A stretch of 58,006 nt of DNA from Thiogranum sp. (GTDB taxonomy: Bacteria; Pseudomonadota; Gammaproteobacteria; DSM-19610): contig JASBSN010000083.1 in the NCBI GenBank assembly GCA_030148915.1, positions 1 to 58,006 of the forward strand, written 5' to 3'. The position numbers and the translations under genes are program-made. Positions 13,514 through 23,695 of this stretch are shown here, piece after piece (positions within the stretch are counted from its first letter, which is position 1; each line of letters opens with the position of its first letter). The notes beneath the pieces are model-generated. The model did no database searches. It was not told the DNA's origin and saw nothing but the letters and a program-made list of their open reading frames with translations.

Positions 13514-13534
13514 GGCGCGCAGAGGTTCTATACT

Positions 13535-13960
13535 ATGGCCATGACTCTACACGTCGACATCGTCAGCGCCGAAGCGGAGATTTTTTCCGGCACCGCCAAC
13601 ATGGTGTTTGCGCCGGCGGAAATGGGTGAGGTGGGCATCGCGCCGCGCCACACCCCCCTGCTGACCCGCCTCAAGCCCGGTGAGGTCCGGGTACAGGTGG
13701 AGGGCAAGGATGAGCAGGTTTTTTATGTCTCCGGCGGCATGCTTGAAATCCAACCGCACGTCGTGACGGTGCTCGCCGATACCGCACTTCGCGCCAAGGA
13801 TCTGGACGAATCCGAGGCGCTGCGCACTAAAGAGCGTGCCGAGAAAGCCATTACCGACAAGGCCGTTGATTTCGACTATGCCAAGGCGCAGACCGAGCTG
13901 GCCGAGGCGGTGGCGCAATTGCATGCCATACAGCGCATGCGCAAGCAGACCAAGCGCTGA
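13535..13960 (+). CDS. atpC: F0F1 ATP synthase subunit epsilon
   Basis: Epsilon is the inhibitory subunit at the base of the central stalk. The 141-residue product has an N-terminal beta-sandwich ([58 protein letters not shown]). The C-terminal helical hairpin contains [17 protein letters not shown]. It closes the atp operon 32 bases before glmU. A hairpin lies in the gap but no T-run, so read-through into glmU is likely. Confidence 0.98.
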   Translation: MAMTLHVDIVSAEAEIFSGTANMVFAPAEMGEVGIAPRHTPLLTRLKPGEVRVQVEGKDEQVFYVSGGMLEIQPHVVTVLADTALRAKDLDESEALRTKERAEKAITDKAVDFDYAKAQTELAEAVAQLHAIQRMRKQTKR

Positions 13961-13992
13961 GCGCCTCCGGGCAGGGCCAGGGTTCCCGGTTA

Positions 13993-15360
13993 ATGAAACT
14001 CAGTGTCATTATTCTTGCTGCCGGACAAGGCACGCGCATGCGCTCGTCGCTGCCCAAGGTTCTGCACCCCCTCGGCGGCAAGGCCCTGCTGAGCCGGGTG
14101 ATCGCGACCGCCCGCCAGCTCGACCCCGACAGCATCCATGTGGTATACGGCCACGCCGGTGAGCGGGTGCGCGAGGCGCTGGCCGGCGAGTCGGTCGAGT
14201 GGGTCGAGCAACGCGAACAACTCGGTACCGGACATGCCGTCGAGCAGGTCATGCCGCTGATCGATGATCAGGGGATCACGCTGGTGCTCTACGGCGATGT
14301 GCCGTTGATTTGCGCGAGCACCCTGGCGCCGGTTGTCGAACAGGCCCGCCAACAAGTGTTGTCGGTATTGACCGCAGTGCTCGACGATCCCAGCGGTTAT
14401 GGACGGATTATTCGCGGCGCCAATGGTCGGCCGGTTGATATTGTCGAGCAGAAAGACGCCGGCGAGGAGCAATTGCGCATCCGCGAAATCAATACCGGCT
14501 TTCTTGCCGCGCCTACCGCGCTGCTGCGCGGCTGGCTGAGTAAGCTCGATAACGACAACGCCCAGGGCGAATATTATCTTACCGACATTATTGCCGCGGC
14601 CGTGGCCGAGGGCGTGCCGGTGGAAAGCGTCACCGCGCCATGCAGCGGGGAAATACAGGGTGTCAACGACCGCGTGCAACTGGCGCAACTGGAACGTCTG
14701 TTCCAGCACCGGCAGGCCGAAGCGCTGATGCGCTCGGGCGTCACGCTGGCAGATCCGGCCCGTTTCGATGTGCGCGGGGAGCTGGTGGCCGGTGTCGATA
14801 GCTTTATCGACGCCAACGCGTTGTTCGAAGGTAGCGTCACGCTGGGCAGCGGCGTGCGCATCGGCCCTAATTGTGTGATCAGAAACGCCACTCTGGGCGA
14901 CGACGTCGAGGTGCTGGCAAATAGCGTGATAGACAGTGCGCGTCTTGGCAAGGGTTGTCGTATCGGGCCGTTCGCCCGCATCCGCCCGGAGACGGAGCTT
15001 GACGACGGCGTACATATCGGCAACTTCGTCGAAGTGAAAAAATCCCGCATCGCCGCCGGCTCCAAGGTCAACCACCTCAGCTATATCGGCGACACGCATA
15101 TGGGCTCGGGGGTGAACATTGGCGCCGGCACCATCACTTGCAACTACGATGGTGCCAACAAGCACCTGACGCAAATCGGTAATGACGTTTTTGTCGGTTC
15201 CGACACTCAGTTGGTGGCGCCGGTGACAGTCGGCGACGCTGCGACCATCGGTGCGGGCACGACGGTAACCCGCGACGTGCCGCCCGGCCAGCTGACGTTG
15301 AGCCGCTGTGCTCAGAAGACTGTCGAAGGCTGGACGCGGCCGCAGAAGAAGCGGCCCTAA
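13993..15360 (+). CDS. glmU: Bifunctional GlmU (GlcN-1-P acetyltransferase / GlcNAc-1-P uridylyltransferase)
   Basis: GlmU makes UDP-GlcNAc for peptidoglycan and lipid A. The N-terminal pyrophosphorylase domain has ILAAGQGTRMRSSLPKVLHPLGG, and GTGHAVEQ and LYGDVPLI further on. From about residue 250 the left-handed beta-helix acetyltransferase domain shows hexapeptide repeats and VEVKKSRIAAGSKVNHLSYIGD, and ITCNYDGANKHLT. At 455 residues it is full length. Together with glmS next door it supplies the amino-sugar branch, a pairing that is conserved downstream of atpC. Confidence 0.99.
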   Translation: MKLSVIILAAGQGTRMRSSLPKVLHPLGGKALLSRVIATARQLDPDSIHVVYGHAGERVREALAGESVEWVEQREQLGTGHAVEQVMPLIDDQGITLVLYGDVPLICASTLAPVVEQARQQVLSVLTAVLDDPSGYGRIIRGANGRPVDIVEQKDAGEEQLRIREINTGFLAAPTALLRGWLSKLDNDNAQGEYYLTDIIAAAVAEGVPVESVTAPCSGEIQGVNDRVQLAQLERLFQHRQAEALMRSGVTLADPARFDVRGELVAGVDSFIDANALFEGSVTLGSGVRIGPNCVIRNATLGDDVEVLANSVIDSARLGKGCRIGPFARIRPETELDDGVHIGNFVEVKKSRIAAGSKVNHLSYIGDTHMGSGVNIGAGTITCNYDGANKHLTQIGNDVFVGSDTQLVAPVTVGDAATIGAGTTVTRDVPPGQLTLSRCAQKTVEGWTRPQKKRP

Positions 15361-15424
15361 CCGCTTCAGTGAGCGATTGCCGCGCCGCTATGCTGACTCT
15401 CAGTCGAACAACGGGACAAGCTGA

Positions 15425-17257
<1,833 letters not shown>

Positions 17258-17463
17258 GCCCTGCCTGCGAGCTTCCTGGCCCAGCGCCGCGTGTTAGCGT
17301 CGTGGGAAGGCGGCCGCCAACGTGACGGTTCGCTACGGCGTAAGTTCTCCGGTCTCCGCCAGCCAATTCTTATTTGTATAGTAAAAACAATAGACTAAGT
17401 CCCATTGCCGGGTGGGCTGTAAGCGGCATGGAGTCGATGGATGACGGGTAGTCGGGCAAAAAT
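17258..17463. other. Intergenic segment after glmS, no gene seen
   Basis: No plausible coding frame or clear T-run terminator was found here. The second half (from about 17365) is more AT-rich than the flanking genes, which fits a junction between old chromosome and an inserted module. Confidence 0.5.
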
Positions 17464-17493
17464 GTTGCAAATGCAACGAACAACTACTATATA
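17464..17493 (+). promoter_or_regulatory. Toxin-antitoxin promoter with overlapping palindromic operator
   Basis: TTGCAA at 17465-17470 and TATATA at 17488-17493 are 17 bases apart, a good sigma-70 promoter. The perfect inverted repeat GTTGCA-AA-TGCAAC (17464-17477) covers the -35 box. This is where an autorepressing antitoxin would be expected to bind. Confidence 0.7.
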
Positions 17494-17523
17494 TAGCATA
17501 GACATCATTTCAGAGTGAGCCCC

Positions 17524-17883
17524 ATGACCACCGTGACCGCCTCTCACGCCGATGCGAAACAGACCCTGACCAAGGCGTTTTTGGCGGCCGGGAAGGCACT
17601 GGGTTTGACGCAAGATGAGCTCGGCGACATCGTTGGGCGCGACCGCACCACGATCAGCCGAAAGGGCATTGATCCGCAAAGCAAGGTGGGTGAGCTTGCG
17701 CTGCATGTGATCCGCCTCTATCGAGGGTTATTCGCCTTGGTAGGAGGCAGGCAAGAAGATCTCAGGCATTGGATGCACACAGAGAATCGTCATCTTGGCG
17801 CGATTCCCGCGCAACGGGTGAAGTCCGTGGCGGGCTTAATTCAGGTGGTTGAATACCTCGACGCGATTCGCGGCAAGGTGTGA
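17524..17883 (+). CDS. Xre/MbcA/ParS-type antitoxin (DUF2384)
   Basis: This 119-residue protein has an N-terminal Xre-like helix-turn-helix (about residues 10-55, with KALGLTQDELGDIVGRDRTT). Its C-terminal region, LALHVIRLYRGLFALVGG followed by LRHWMHTENRHLGAIPAQRV, is the DUF2384 pattern that caps RES toxins. It should neutralise the toxin encoded next and repress the operon through the 17464-17477 palindrome. I chose ATG 17524 over GTG 17515 because AGAGTGAG lies at a suitable distance. Its TGA overlaps the toxin ATG, so the two are translationally coupled. Confidence 0.88.
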   Translation: MTTVTASHADAKQTLTKAFLAAGKALGLTQDELGDIVGRDRTTISRKGIDPQSKVGELALHVIRLYRGLFALVGGRQEDLRHWMHTENRHLGAIPAQRVKSVAGLIQVVEYLDAIRGKV

Positions 17884-18632
17884 TGGACATCTGGGCGGCC
17901 TGCAGGGCCGCAGTTACCCCCGCTTGCCTGGAAGGCGAGCTGCGGCGGGTTGTTGAGAGCCAGGAGCAGGTGGCGACCAACAGCCTGGTGGATAACCTTG
18001 ATGAGCAGGCGCTGCTCGAAGCACTGCTGGATACCAGTAAGCCGCCCGCGCCGACCGAGGCCCTCGGTTTCCATTATCTGTTATCGACGCCGTTTCGCTA
18101 CCCGCCGTTGAAATACGGCTCGCGGTTCGGCACCCGTAAAGAGCGCAGTATTTTCTATGCCTCCGCCGGTGCGCAGACGGCATTGGCAGAAACAGCCTAT
18201 TACCGGTTTATCTTCTGGTATGGCATGGTGGAACCGCCACCCGCTGGGAAACTTACCAGCGAGCATACCCTGTTCGCGGCCCCCTTTTCTACGCAGCGAG
18301 GGCTGCGGCTGCATGCAGCGCCCTTCCTGCCGTTTAAAGCAACCCTGGTTCACCCCGGCCGTTATGCCGACACGCAACAACTGGGTCATGCCCTGCGCGA
18401 GGCGGGCATCGAGGCGTTCGAGTATCAGTCGGCGCGCGATCCGGATGAAGGGCACAACGTCGCGCTGTTCTCTCCGCGCGCGTTGGCCAGTAAGGCGCCG
18501 AGTTGGCAGAAACCCCTGTTATGTGAAACCCGCGAACAAAAAGTGTCGTTCTATAGCAAAGAGCTGGGCACCCGGGTCTTTCCTTACGAGATTTTCCTGG
18601 TCGGCGGTGAGTTCCCCTCCCCCGCTGTATAA
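17883..18632 (+). CDS. RES-domain toxin (NAD+-targeting or ADP-ribosylating)
   Basis: RES toxins degrade or transfer from NAD+. The 249-residue product shows the RES signature in order: FRYPPLKYGSRFGT near residues 71-84 with the conserved Arg, IFYAS near 90-94 with Ser, and TALAETAYYRF near 99-109 with Glu. These are the Arg/Ser/Glu residues expected for catalysis. It is somewhat longer than minimal RES proteins, with about 60 residues before the core. The ATG overlaps the antitoxin stop by one base (TGATG arrangement); GTG 17880 is an alternative. MbcT-like NAD+ phosphorylase or ParT-like activity cannot be separated from sequence. Confidence 0.88.
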   Translation: MDIWAACRAAVTPACLEGELRRVVESQEQVATNSLVDNLDEQALLEALLDTSKPPAPTEALGFHYLLSTPFRYPPLKYGSRFGTRKERSIFYASAGAQTALAETAYYRFIFWYGMVEPPPAGKLTSEHTLFAAPFSTQRGLRLHAAPFLPFKATLVHPGRYADTQQLGHALREAGIEAFEYQSARDPDEGHNVALFSPRALASKAPSWQKPLLCETREQKVSFYSKELGTRVFPYEIFLVGGEFPSPAV

Positions 18633-18687
18633 AGGTGACCTAGCGGCAGACTTTGCCTGGCCGCGCACACCGCTGCGCGGGTCGATA

Positions 18688-18708
18688 CCCCCACAGAGGG
18701 GGTTATTT
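18688..18708 (+). terminator. Possible terminator after the toxin gene
   Basis: CCCCC (18688-18692) pairs with GGGGG (18698-18702) over a 5-nt loop and is followed by TTATTT. It overlaps the palindrome at 18699-18713, so its real role is uncertain. Confidence 0.4.
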
Positions 18709-18713
18709 ACCCC
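18699..18713. promoter_or_regulatory. Candidate upstream activator site A for the NtrC-type regulator
   Basis: GGGGT-N5-ACCCC is a perfect inverted repeat. Its centre is 73 bases upstream of the GG of the sigma-54 promoter at 18778. A palindrome of the same type lies about 72 bases upstream of the second sigma-54 promoter (22550-22565). Equal position and similar sequence suggest a shared enhancer-binding protein. Confidence 0.6.
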
Positions 18714-18777
18714 GAACGCCTGGCATTATTTAGCTTTGCTAGACTCTTTTATACGTTAAAACATGCTGTTGTGAACC

Positions 18778-18793
18778 TGGCACGGCGACTGCA
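18778..18793 (+). promoter_or_regulatory. Sigma-54 promoter upstream of the EF-hand gene
   Basis: TGGCAC-N5-CTGCA has GG (18779-18780) and GC (18791-18792) with the obligatory 10-base spacing and matches the TGGCAC/TTGCA consensus at nearly every position. The start of transcription would fall near 18804, about 40 bases before the ATG. Confidence 0.8.
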
Positions 18794-18844
18794 ACCTTTC
18801 AAGATGCAGTTACTGAATCCAAACAACAACAGGAGATCGTTACC

Positions 18845-19195
18845 ATGAAAACGTCTTTAATCGCTACTGCTGTTACCGCTGTGTTCGTTTCCGGTATCGC
18901 CGCCGCCGGCAGTTATGGCGAAGAGAAAACCGCTCGTGATATCGAAGCCCAGATCAGCGCCTCTACGCCTGAGTTCAGTCAACTGGATGCGGATGGCAAC
19001 GGCGCGCTCACCGCCACCGAGGCCCAACAGAGCCCCGAGCTGAGCAGCAATTGGAAAGAGTACGACAAAAATGAAGACGGCCAGCTCAATCGTGCCGAGT
19101 TTTCCGCCTTTGAAAAGACCAACCTCGAAGAGCGCGCCAAGCAGTACGAAAAAGGCGCTGACGAAGCCGAGGATCGCATCGATAACGCTAACTAA
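18845..19195 (+). CDS. Periplasmic EF-hand calcium-binding protein
   Basis: A 116-residue secreted protein with a signal peptide (MKTSLIATAVTAVFVSGIAAAG, cleavage near residues 20-22). Two EF-hand loops follow: DADGNGALTATE (about residues 47-58) and DKNEDGQLNRAE (about 77-88). Both have Asp at loop positions 1, 3 and 5 or equivalents and Glu at 12. The C-terminal 30 residues are highly charged and helical. The ribosome-binding site is ACAGGAGATCG. It stands behind a sigma-54 promoter, which is unusual for a small EF-hand protein. Calcium binding is likely; the partner is unknown. Confidence 0.85.
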   Translation: MKTSLIATAVTAVFVSGIAAAGSYGEEKTARDIEAQISASTPEFSQLDADGNGALTATEAQQSPELSSNWKEYDKNEDGQLNRAEFSAFEKTNLEERAKQYEKGADEAEDRIDNAN

Positions 19196-19199
19196 CATC

Positions 19200-19230
19200 C
19201 CGTCGGTGTACGCCGCCGTGTCACCGACGG
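19200..19230. other. Hairpin downstream of the EF-hand gene
   Basis: A perfect 9-bp stem (19200-19208 with 19222-19230) and 13-nt loop lie just after the EF-hand stop. No T-run follows, so this may protect the 3' end or attenuate rather than terminate. Confidence 0.4.
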
Positions 19231-19291
19231 TGCGGGTCAGTCGACCGCTCAGAGGGTGAGACGGCGGCTGGGATTGTGCAGCCGTGCAACC

Positions 19292-19323
19292 CTATCTGCA
19301 CGGCGCGGACGCGCACCAGATAG
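19292..19323. other. Inverted repeat in the leader of the DUF1328 gene
   Basis: CTATCTG (19292-19298) pairs with CAGATAG (19317-19323) around a GC-rich 18-nt loop. It ends 27 bases before the DUF1328 ATG, so it may be a leader structure. No promoter was recognised nearby. Confidence 0.35.
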
Positions 19324-19349
19324 GAGCCTTTGTGGGTTAAGGAGGCGTC

Positions 19350-19514
19350 ATGTCGCCATGGGCTGTGGTTTTTCTGATCATCGCGCTGACCGCCGCTATT
19401 TTGGGTTTTACCGGGATCGCCGGCGCGGCAGGCGGTATCGCGGAAATTCTATTCTTTGTTTTCCTGCTGCTGTTTGTGGTGGCCCTGCTTGTCGGGCGAA
19501 GGCCTCTGGTGTGA
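19350..19514 (+). CDS. DUF1328 (YtjA-family) small membrane protein
   Basis: A 54-residue protein with two hydrophobic helices, beginning [20 protein letters not shown]. It continues with the Gly/Ala-rich turn ([15 protein letters not shown]) and a short basic tail (VGRRPLV). This is the complete DUF1328 pattern. A strong ribosome-binding site (AAGGAGGCGTC) precedes the ATG. In other gammaproteobacteria such proteins are linked to envelope or osmotic stress, but their function is not established. It ends 67 bases before the kinase gene and may be co-transcribed with it. Confidence 0.88.
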   Translation: MSPWAVVFLIIALTAAILGFTGIAGAAGGIAEILFFVFLLLFVVALLVGRRPLV

Positions 19515-19581
19515 TAATCGAGCGGCACATCTCAAGCTGAATCAGGGGTTACTTATTGACGCGAGCCGAGGTAGGGCGAGT

Positions 19582-21093
19582 ATGTCCTTTACGCTGGAAA
19601 AGTGTTATTCAGCACTGGTGAATGAGCACAACGGTGAGGGTGGGCAATACGGGGTCCAGTATCTTCTGATTCGCGCAGTATGGCTGCTGTCGTGGACAGT
19701 GGCGTTGTTGTTGGTGATGAGCCTCGGCCTCATGTTGTACAGTTCATGGCGCTACGTGGAGCGTATCGAGCCCATTGCCCAACACCTGCAGTATCTCGCC
19801 GAAGTGGATGCCGTCGAGAGCGAATTACGCGCCGGCTTAGTCCGTTTTCTGGAGTCGGATACCGGCTATGTGGCGACCAACAGCCTCAGTAAGCTGCCCG
19901 GTGAGCTCCTGAAGTTACAGGCGTCACCGGGAAATCTCGTCGCGCGTTCGCCGAAGCGAATCGATTTCGCGCGCCAACAGCTGGGGCAATTTACCGGTGA
20001 CAATCGCTCTCGACTGGATGAAGCGTTGGCGGCAGTGCGCAAGGTGGCCAACAGTGAGCTCACCGCGCACCAGTCGATGGTGGGCGCGTTCGCCGAGGAA
20101 GCCGAGCGTGCTCAGCGTATTGCCATCGGCCTGGCGGCCACCTTGTTGCTGTTGTCCCTGTTGTTGTGGCTGAAGACACGACAGCTGATCGTCGCGCCGC
20201 TGAAAAATCTGGGCAACCTGATGACCTCTCTGGCGCGACGTGACTATACGAGTGCCGCGGTCGATGAGGCTGATCCGATGCTGCGCCCGTTATTGGACAA
20301 TTACAACCGTCTGGTGCAACGGCTTCACAAGCTGGAGCGTGCCCAGCAGCAACGCCAGGAGACGCTGACCGACGCCGTGCGCAGCGCCTCCTACTTGATG
20401 ATGCAACAACAGCACAGGCTGGCGCAGGCCGAGCGGCTGGGTGCGGTCGGTGAGGTTGCCGCGGGTGTGGCGCACGAGTTGCGCAATCCGCTCACCAGTG
20501 TGCAAATGGCGCTGGATAATCTGCGCCGGGATATGCGCGAGCCGGAACTGGTCGAGCGTGCCGACCTGATTATGAACGAAGTCAAGCGGGCCACGCGCCA
20601 GCTCAACCAGCTGCTCGATCAGGCGCGCCAGAGCCCCGAAAAATCCCTGCCGACGGATATCGCCACTGAACTGGACGAGTTGGTTACACTGGCCTCCTAC
20701 CAACTCTACGAACACATTTCGGTGCGCTACCGGGCCGAGGGTGATCTGATTTGTACGCTGCCCCAGGGGCGCTTGCGCCAGGTGCTGCTCAACCTTATTC
20801 TGAACGCCGGTCAGGTGCTCGGCGAAGCAGCGGGAGAGATCAGCATACATGCACGACGAAACGGCGATACCCTGGAAGTCGTTGTGGCCGATACCGGGCC
20901 GGGCTTTCCAGCCGAGATTCTCGAGGCCGGTGTGCAGGCTTTTCGCTCCTGGCGTGCCGGCGGCACGGGGCTCGGTCTGGTGATGGTGCGTCGTTTTGTC
21001 AGCGATCTGGGTGGCGAACTCGTGCTGAGTAACCGCGAGGGTGGCGGGGCCTGTGTGAGTCTGTCTTTGCCGTGCGCCCACGCCGATGGCTAA
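19582..21093 (+). CDS. Membrane sensor histidine kinase (HydH/ZraS-like)
   Basis: The 503-residue kinase has a membrane helix at about residues 30-54, a periplasmic region of roughly 120 residues, and a second helix at about 179-198. HAMP-like and coiled-coil segments follow. The phosphoacceptor His298 lies in GEVAAGVAHELRNPLTSVQ. The ATPase domain shows LNLILNAGQVLGEAA, DTGPGFP and GGTGLGLVMVRRF. ATG 19582 was chosen; an upstream ATG at 19456 would overlap the DUF1328 gene in another frame. Its 3' end overlaps the regulator gene by 8 bases. It should phosphorylate that NtrC-type regulator; the signal is unknown. Confidence 0.93.
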   Translation: MSFTLEKCYSALVNEHNGEGGQYGVQYLLIRAVWLLSWTVALLLVMSLGLMLYSSWRYVERIEPIAQHLQYLAEVDAVESELRAGLVRFLESDTGYVATNSLSKLPGELLKLQASPGNLVARSPKRIDFARQQLGQFTGDNRSRLDEALAAVRKVANSELTAHQSMVGAFAEEAERAQRIAIGLAATLLLLSLLLWLKTRQLIVAPLKNLGNLMTSLARRDYTSAAVDEADPMLRPLLDNYNRLVQRLHKLERAQQQRQETLTDAVRSASYLMMQQQHRLAQAERLGAVGEVAAGVAHELRNPLTSVQMALDNLRRDMREPELVERADLIMNEVKRATRQLNQLLDQARQSPEKSLPTDIATELDELVTLASYQLYEHISVRYRAEGDLICTLPQGRLRQVLLNLILNAGQVLGEAAGEISIHARRNGDTLEVVVADTGPGFPAEILEAGVQAFRSWRAGGTGLGLVMVRRFVSDLGGELVLSNREGGGACVSLSLPCAHADG

Positions 21094-22522
21094 TACGCTT
21101 CTGATTATCGAAGACGAGGCGCTGATCGGCAGCGAGCTGAAACGTCATTTTGAGCGCGACGGGTGGCGGGTGACACTGGCCGACACCTTTCGATCCGCGC
21201 ATGGTGTATTGGTCGAACAGGCCCAGGCACCGCTGGTGGTCCTCTCCGATATGAACCTGCCCGACGGTAACGCGCTGGATCTGCTGGAGGAAGTGCGCCA
21301 GCACAACAGCATCGGCGAATGGATCTTTCTCACCGGCTACGGCAGCGTTGCCGATTCGGTGCGCGCGTTGCGCCTGGGGGCCTATGATTTTCTGGAAAAA
21401 CCGGTAGATTTCGATCGCCTCGATCTGGTGATAACCGGCGCCATGCGCAGCGCCCGCGCGCAGCGGCGCTTGCACGACCAGCAATCGGCGCAGAGCAACC
21501 GTTACACCCCGGACGGTTTTGTCGGCCATGGTGCGGCGGCGCGGCGCGCGCGCGACATGCTCACGCGGCTGGCCTCCGCGCCCTTCTCAGCGTTGGTGAT
21601 CTCCGGTGAAACCGGCACCGGTAAAGGTGTCGCCGCGCGGATTTTGCATCACAGTGGACCGCGCGATGACGCGCCACTGGTGGAAGTCAACTGTGCGGCG
21701 CTTCCCAAGGATCTGCTGGAATCGGAGTTGTTCGGTCACGAAGCCGGTGCCTTCACCGGCGCCAAGGGGCGGCGGCGCGGGCTGTTCGAGCAGGCCGATG
21801 GCGGCACGTTGTTTCTCGACGAGATTGGTGAACTGCCCATCGACCTGCAGGCCAAGCTGCTCAAGGTGCTGGAGGAGCAAAGTTTCCGCCGGGTCGGCGG
21901 CGATCGCGAAATCAGCGTCGATGTCCAGGTGATCGCCGCCACCAACCGCGATCTGGAGGCCAGTGTCGCCGAAGGCGATTTCCGCAGCGATCTTTACCAT
22001 CGCCTGTGCGTGTTCCAGTTGCAGCTACCCCCGCTGCGCGAACGTATCGAAGACCTGGACGAGCTGGTGCCGCTGTTTATCGCCGAATTCAACGCCAAGT
22101 CCGGCAAAACCGTCTCGCATGTCAGCGCGCGGGCGTGGGAAACGCTCAAGGCCCACGGCTGGCCGGGAAACGTGCGCGAGCTGCGCAATGTCATCGAGCG
22201 TTGTGTCCTGTTCGCCGATGATGAGCAGCTGCCGATAGAGTGGCTGCAACTTCAGCCCGCCAGTGACGGCTCGGCGTCTGGGTCCGGACACGCCGGCGCC
22301 GCGGCGGCCCCGGGTGGCGCGATGACCGGCGACGGTCACTGGGTGCACTTGCCGTTGGACGGCAGTATGGGGCTGGAGGAGATGGACCGTGCCATTATCG
22401 GCGCCGCGCTGGATCAGAACCAGCATAACGTCGCCGCCACCGCGCGGGCGCTCAATACCACTCGCGATACCCTTCGCTACCGTATCCACAAGTACGGTAT
22501 CACCTTACCCGAGAACGCCTGA
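21086..22522 (+). CDS. NtrC-family sigma-54-dependent response regulator
   Basis: The 478-residue protein has three domains. The receiver carries the phosphorylation site Asp55 (LSDMNLPDG) and the conserved Lys in DFLEKPVD. The AAA+ domain has Walker A GETGTGKG at residues 174-181, the sigma-54-contacting loop GAFTGA at 221-226, and Walker B in [13 protein letters not shown]. The C-terminal Fis-type helix-turn-helix is [29 protein letters not shown], over the last 35 residues. All residues needed to activate RpoN holoenzyme are present. Two sigma-54 promoters in the same window (18778, 22628) with shared upstream palindromes are the obvious targets. Confidence 0.96.
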   Translation: MANTLLIIEDEALIGSELKRHFERDGWRVTLADTFRSAHGVLVEQAQAPLVVLSDMNLPDGNALDLLEEVRQHNSIGEWIFLTGYGSVADSVRALRLGAYDFLEKPVDFDRLDLVITGAMRSARAQRRLHDQQSAQSNRYTPDGFVGHGAAARRARDMLTRLASAPFSALVISGETGTGKGVAARILHHSGPRDDAPLVEVNCAALPKDLLESELFGHEAGAFTGAKGRRRGLFEQADGGTLFLDEIGELPIDLQAKLLKVLEEQSFRRVGGDREISVDVQVIAATNRDLEASVAEGDFRSDLYHRLCVFQLQLPPLRERIEDLDELVPLFIAEFNAKSGKTVSHVSARAWETLKAHGWPGNVRELRNVIERCVLFADDEQLPIEWLQLQPASDGSASGSGHAGAAAAPGGAMTGDGHWVHLPLDGSMGLEEMDRAIIGAALDQNQHNVAATARALNTTRDTLRYRIHKYGITLPENA

Positions 22523-22549
22523 AATACGGGGCATTAGCCGTCGGCTCGG

Positions 22550-22582
22550 TGGGTAATTTCACCCAGCGGGGTATTTCACCAG
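22550..22582. promoter_or_regulatory. Candidate upstream activator sites B1 and B2
   Basis: TGGGT-N6-ACCCA at 22550-22565 is a perfect inverted repeat centred about 72 bases upstream of the sigma-54 GG. A second, weaker copy (GGGGTATTTCACC) lies at 22568-22580, placing the octamer ATTTCACC twice at a 17-base interval. Together with site A at 18699 they fit paired NtrC-type enhancer sites. Confidence 0.6.
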
Positions 22583-22627
22583 GCGCTCGTCCCTTATTAG
22601 CTATTGTTTTTAAAGGGGTTCATAGGT

Positions 22628-22643
22628 TGGCATTCTATCTGCA
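22628..22643 (+). promoter_or_regulatory. Sigma-54 promoter upstream of the BON-domain gene
   Basis: TGGCAT-N5-CTGCA has GG (22629-22630) and GC (22641-22642) exactly 10 bases apart. The expected start near 22654 leaves a leader of about 130 bases. Confidence 0.8.
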
Positions 22644-22653
22644 ACCAAACCCG

Positions 22654-22784
22654 TAACAGTGAAATACAGCGCCCTCCCAAGTGCCGAAAAAGGTTGATAG
22701 CCTCTGCCTCAGGGGGGGTGGGATGCAGGGGCCAGCCCGAGGCATCCCGGTGCCGTAGGTGCAAGTCCGTAGAGGAGGTCCGTC
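22654..22784 (+). other. Structured leader of the BON-domain gene
   Basis: The leader holds a hairpin with GGGATGC (22720-22726) pairing GCATCCC (22742-22748), a run of seven G at 22712-22718, and then a strong AGAGGAGG ribosome-binding site. I do not recognise a known riboswitch class. Confidence 0.4.
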
Positions 22785-23627
22785 ATGAAGCATGTTGCCA
22801 GCAAAGCGCTCGTAGTCGCGTGCGCGCTCGCCCTCGGGGTCGCGACGACGCCGGCGCTCGCTGCGGACGCGCTCCCCTCCGACACCTGGTCGAAAGCGGC
22901 TTTGACTACCACTTATGCGCTGAATCGTCACCTTAACCCCTTCCGCATCGACGTCGATGTGAATCACGGCGTGGCGACGCTCCGTGGTCAGGTCGACAGC
23001 GAAGTCGATCGGGCGCTGGCCGAAGAGCTGGCGCTCGGTGTCGACGGCATCCGCGAGGTCATTAACCAGCTGAAGGTCGTACCCGGCGATCTCGGCGATC
23101 AGGCCGCGCGCGCGCCCGGCGCCCCGGAGCGGAGTTTTCTGCGCAAGGTCGAGGACGCCAACATCACCGCCAAGGTCAAGTCGCAGCTGCTCTGGAATGA
23201 GAGCACTCACGGGCTGGATATCAATGTCGACACCCGCAGCGGTATCGTCAAGCTAAAGGGCAGCGTTGCCTCGGACGCCGAGTCTCAACTGGCCGAACAG
23301 ATTGCGCGCAATACCGGTGATGTGCTCGGCGTGGAAAATAACCTGCGGATCAGCACTCAGACAATCGGACTCGCCGAACGCGCGGCCCGTGAAGGGCGCG
23401 AGTTTCAGCAGCAGGTCAGCGACAGCTGGATTACCGCCAAGGTTAAATCCGCGTTGCTCTACAACCGCCACGTCGAGGGCAACGACATCGATGTCGAGAC
23501 ACACAACGGCGTGGTAACCCTGCAAGGCACGGTCGACAGCCCCTTTGAAAAACAGCAGGCGGTTGCCGTTGCCGGCGCTATTCAAGGCGTCAAGCAGGTC
23601 CGGGATAAGCTGCGGACCGGCGTCTGA
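22785..23627 (+). CDS. Periplasmic protein with three BON domains
   Basis: A 280-residue exported protein. The signal peptide (KHVASKALVVACALALGV..ALA) is followed by three BON repeats of about 65-70 residues. Each has the pattern alpha-helix, then IDVDVNHGVATLRGQVDS-like strands: about residues 40-95, 118-180 and 205-275. The second and third are introduced by NITAKVKSQLLWN and WITAKVKSALLYN. BON proteins such as OsmY are periplasmic and stress-induced, and bind phospholipid surfaces. OsmY itself has two BON domains, so this is a longer relative. It is placed directly behind the sigma-54 promoter at 22628. Confidence 0.92.
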   Translation: MKHVASKALVVACALALGVATTPALAADALPSDTWSKAALTTTYALNRHLNPFRIDVDVNHGVATLRGQVDSEVDRALAEELALGVDGIREVINQLKVVPGDLGDQAARAPGAPERSFLRKVEDANITAKVKSQLLWNESTHGLDINVDTRSGIVKLKGSVASDAESQLAEQIARNTGDVLGVENNLRISTQTIGLAERAAREGREFQQQVSDSWITAKVKSALLYNRHVEGNDIDVETHNGVVTLQGTVDSPFEKQQAVAVAGAIQGVKQVRDKLRTGV

Positions 23628-23695
23628 ACACAAGTTCCATCAGTCCGGAATGGTCCGGGCGCAAACACTCATCATCAACAGCGAAGGAGATGACC

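Noticed and set aside
17385..17402. Shared 11-mer ACTTAGTCTAT (inverted here, direct near 56768) as a regulator box
   Set aside because: Two copies in 58 kb with unrelated neighbours; the core octamer is expected about twice by chance.
17258..17523. Tn7 end sequences after glmS
   Set aside because: No Tn7-like terminal repeats or target duplication could be recognised, so only the attachment sequence and the inserted module are reported.
22700..22784. tRNA or cobalamin riboswitch (GGTGCAAGTCC resembles a T-arm)
   Set aside because: No acceptor, D-arm or anticodon arm can be formed around it, and the conserved cobalamin-box context is missing.
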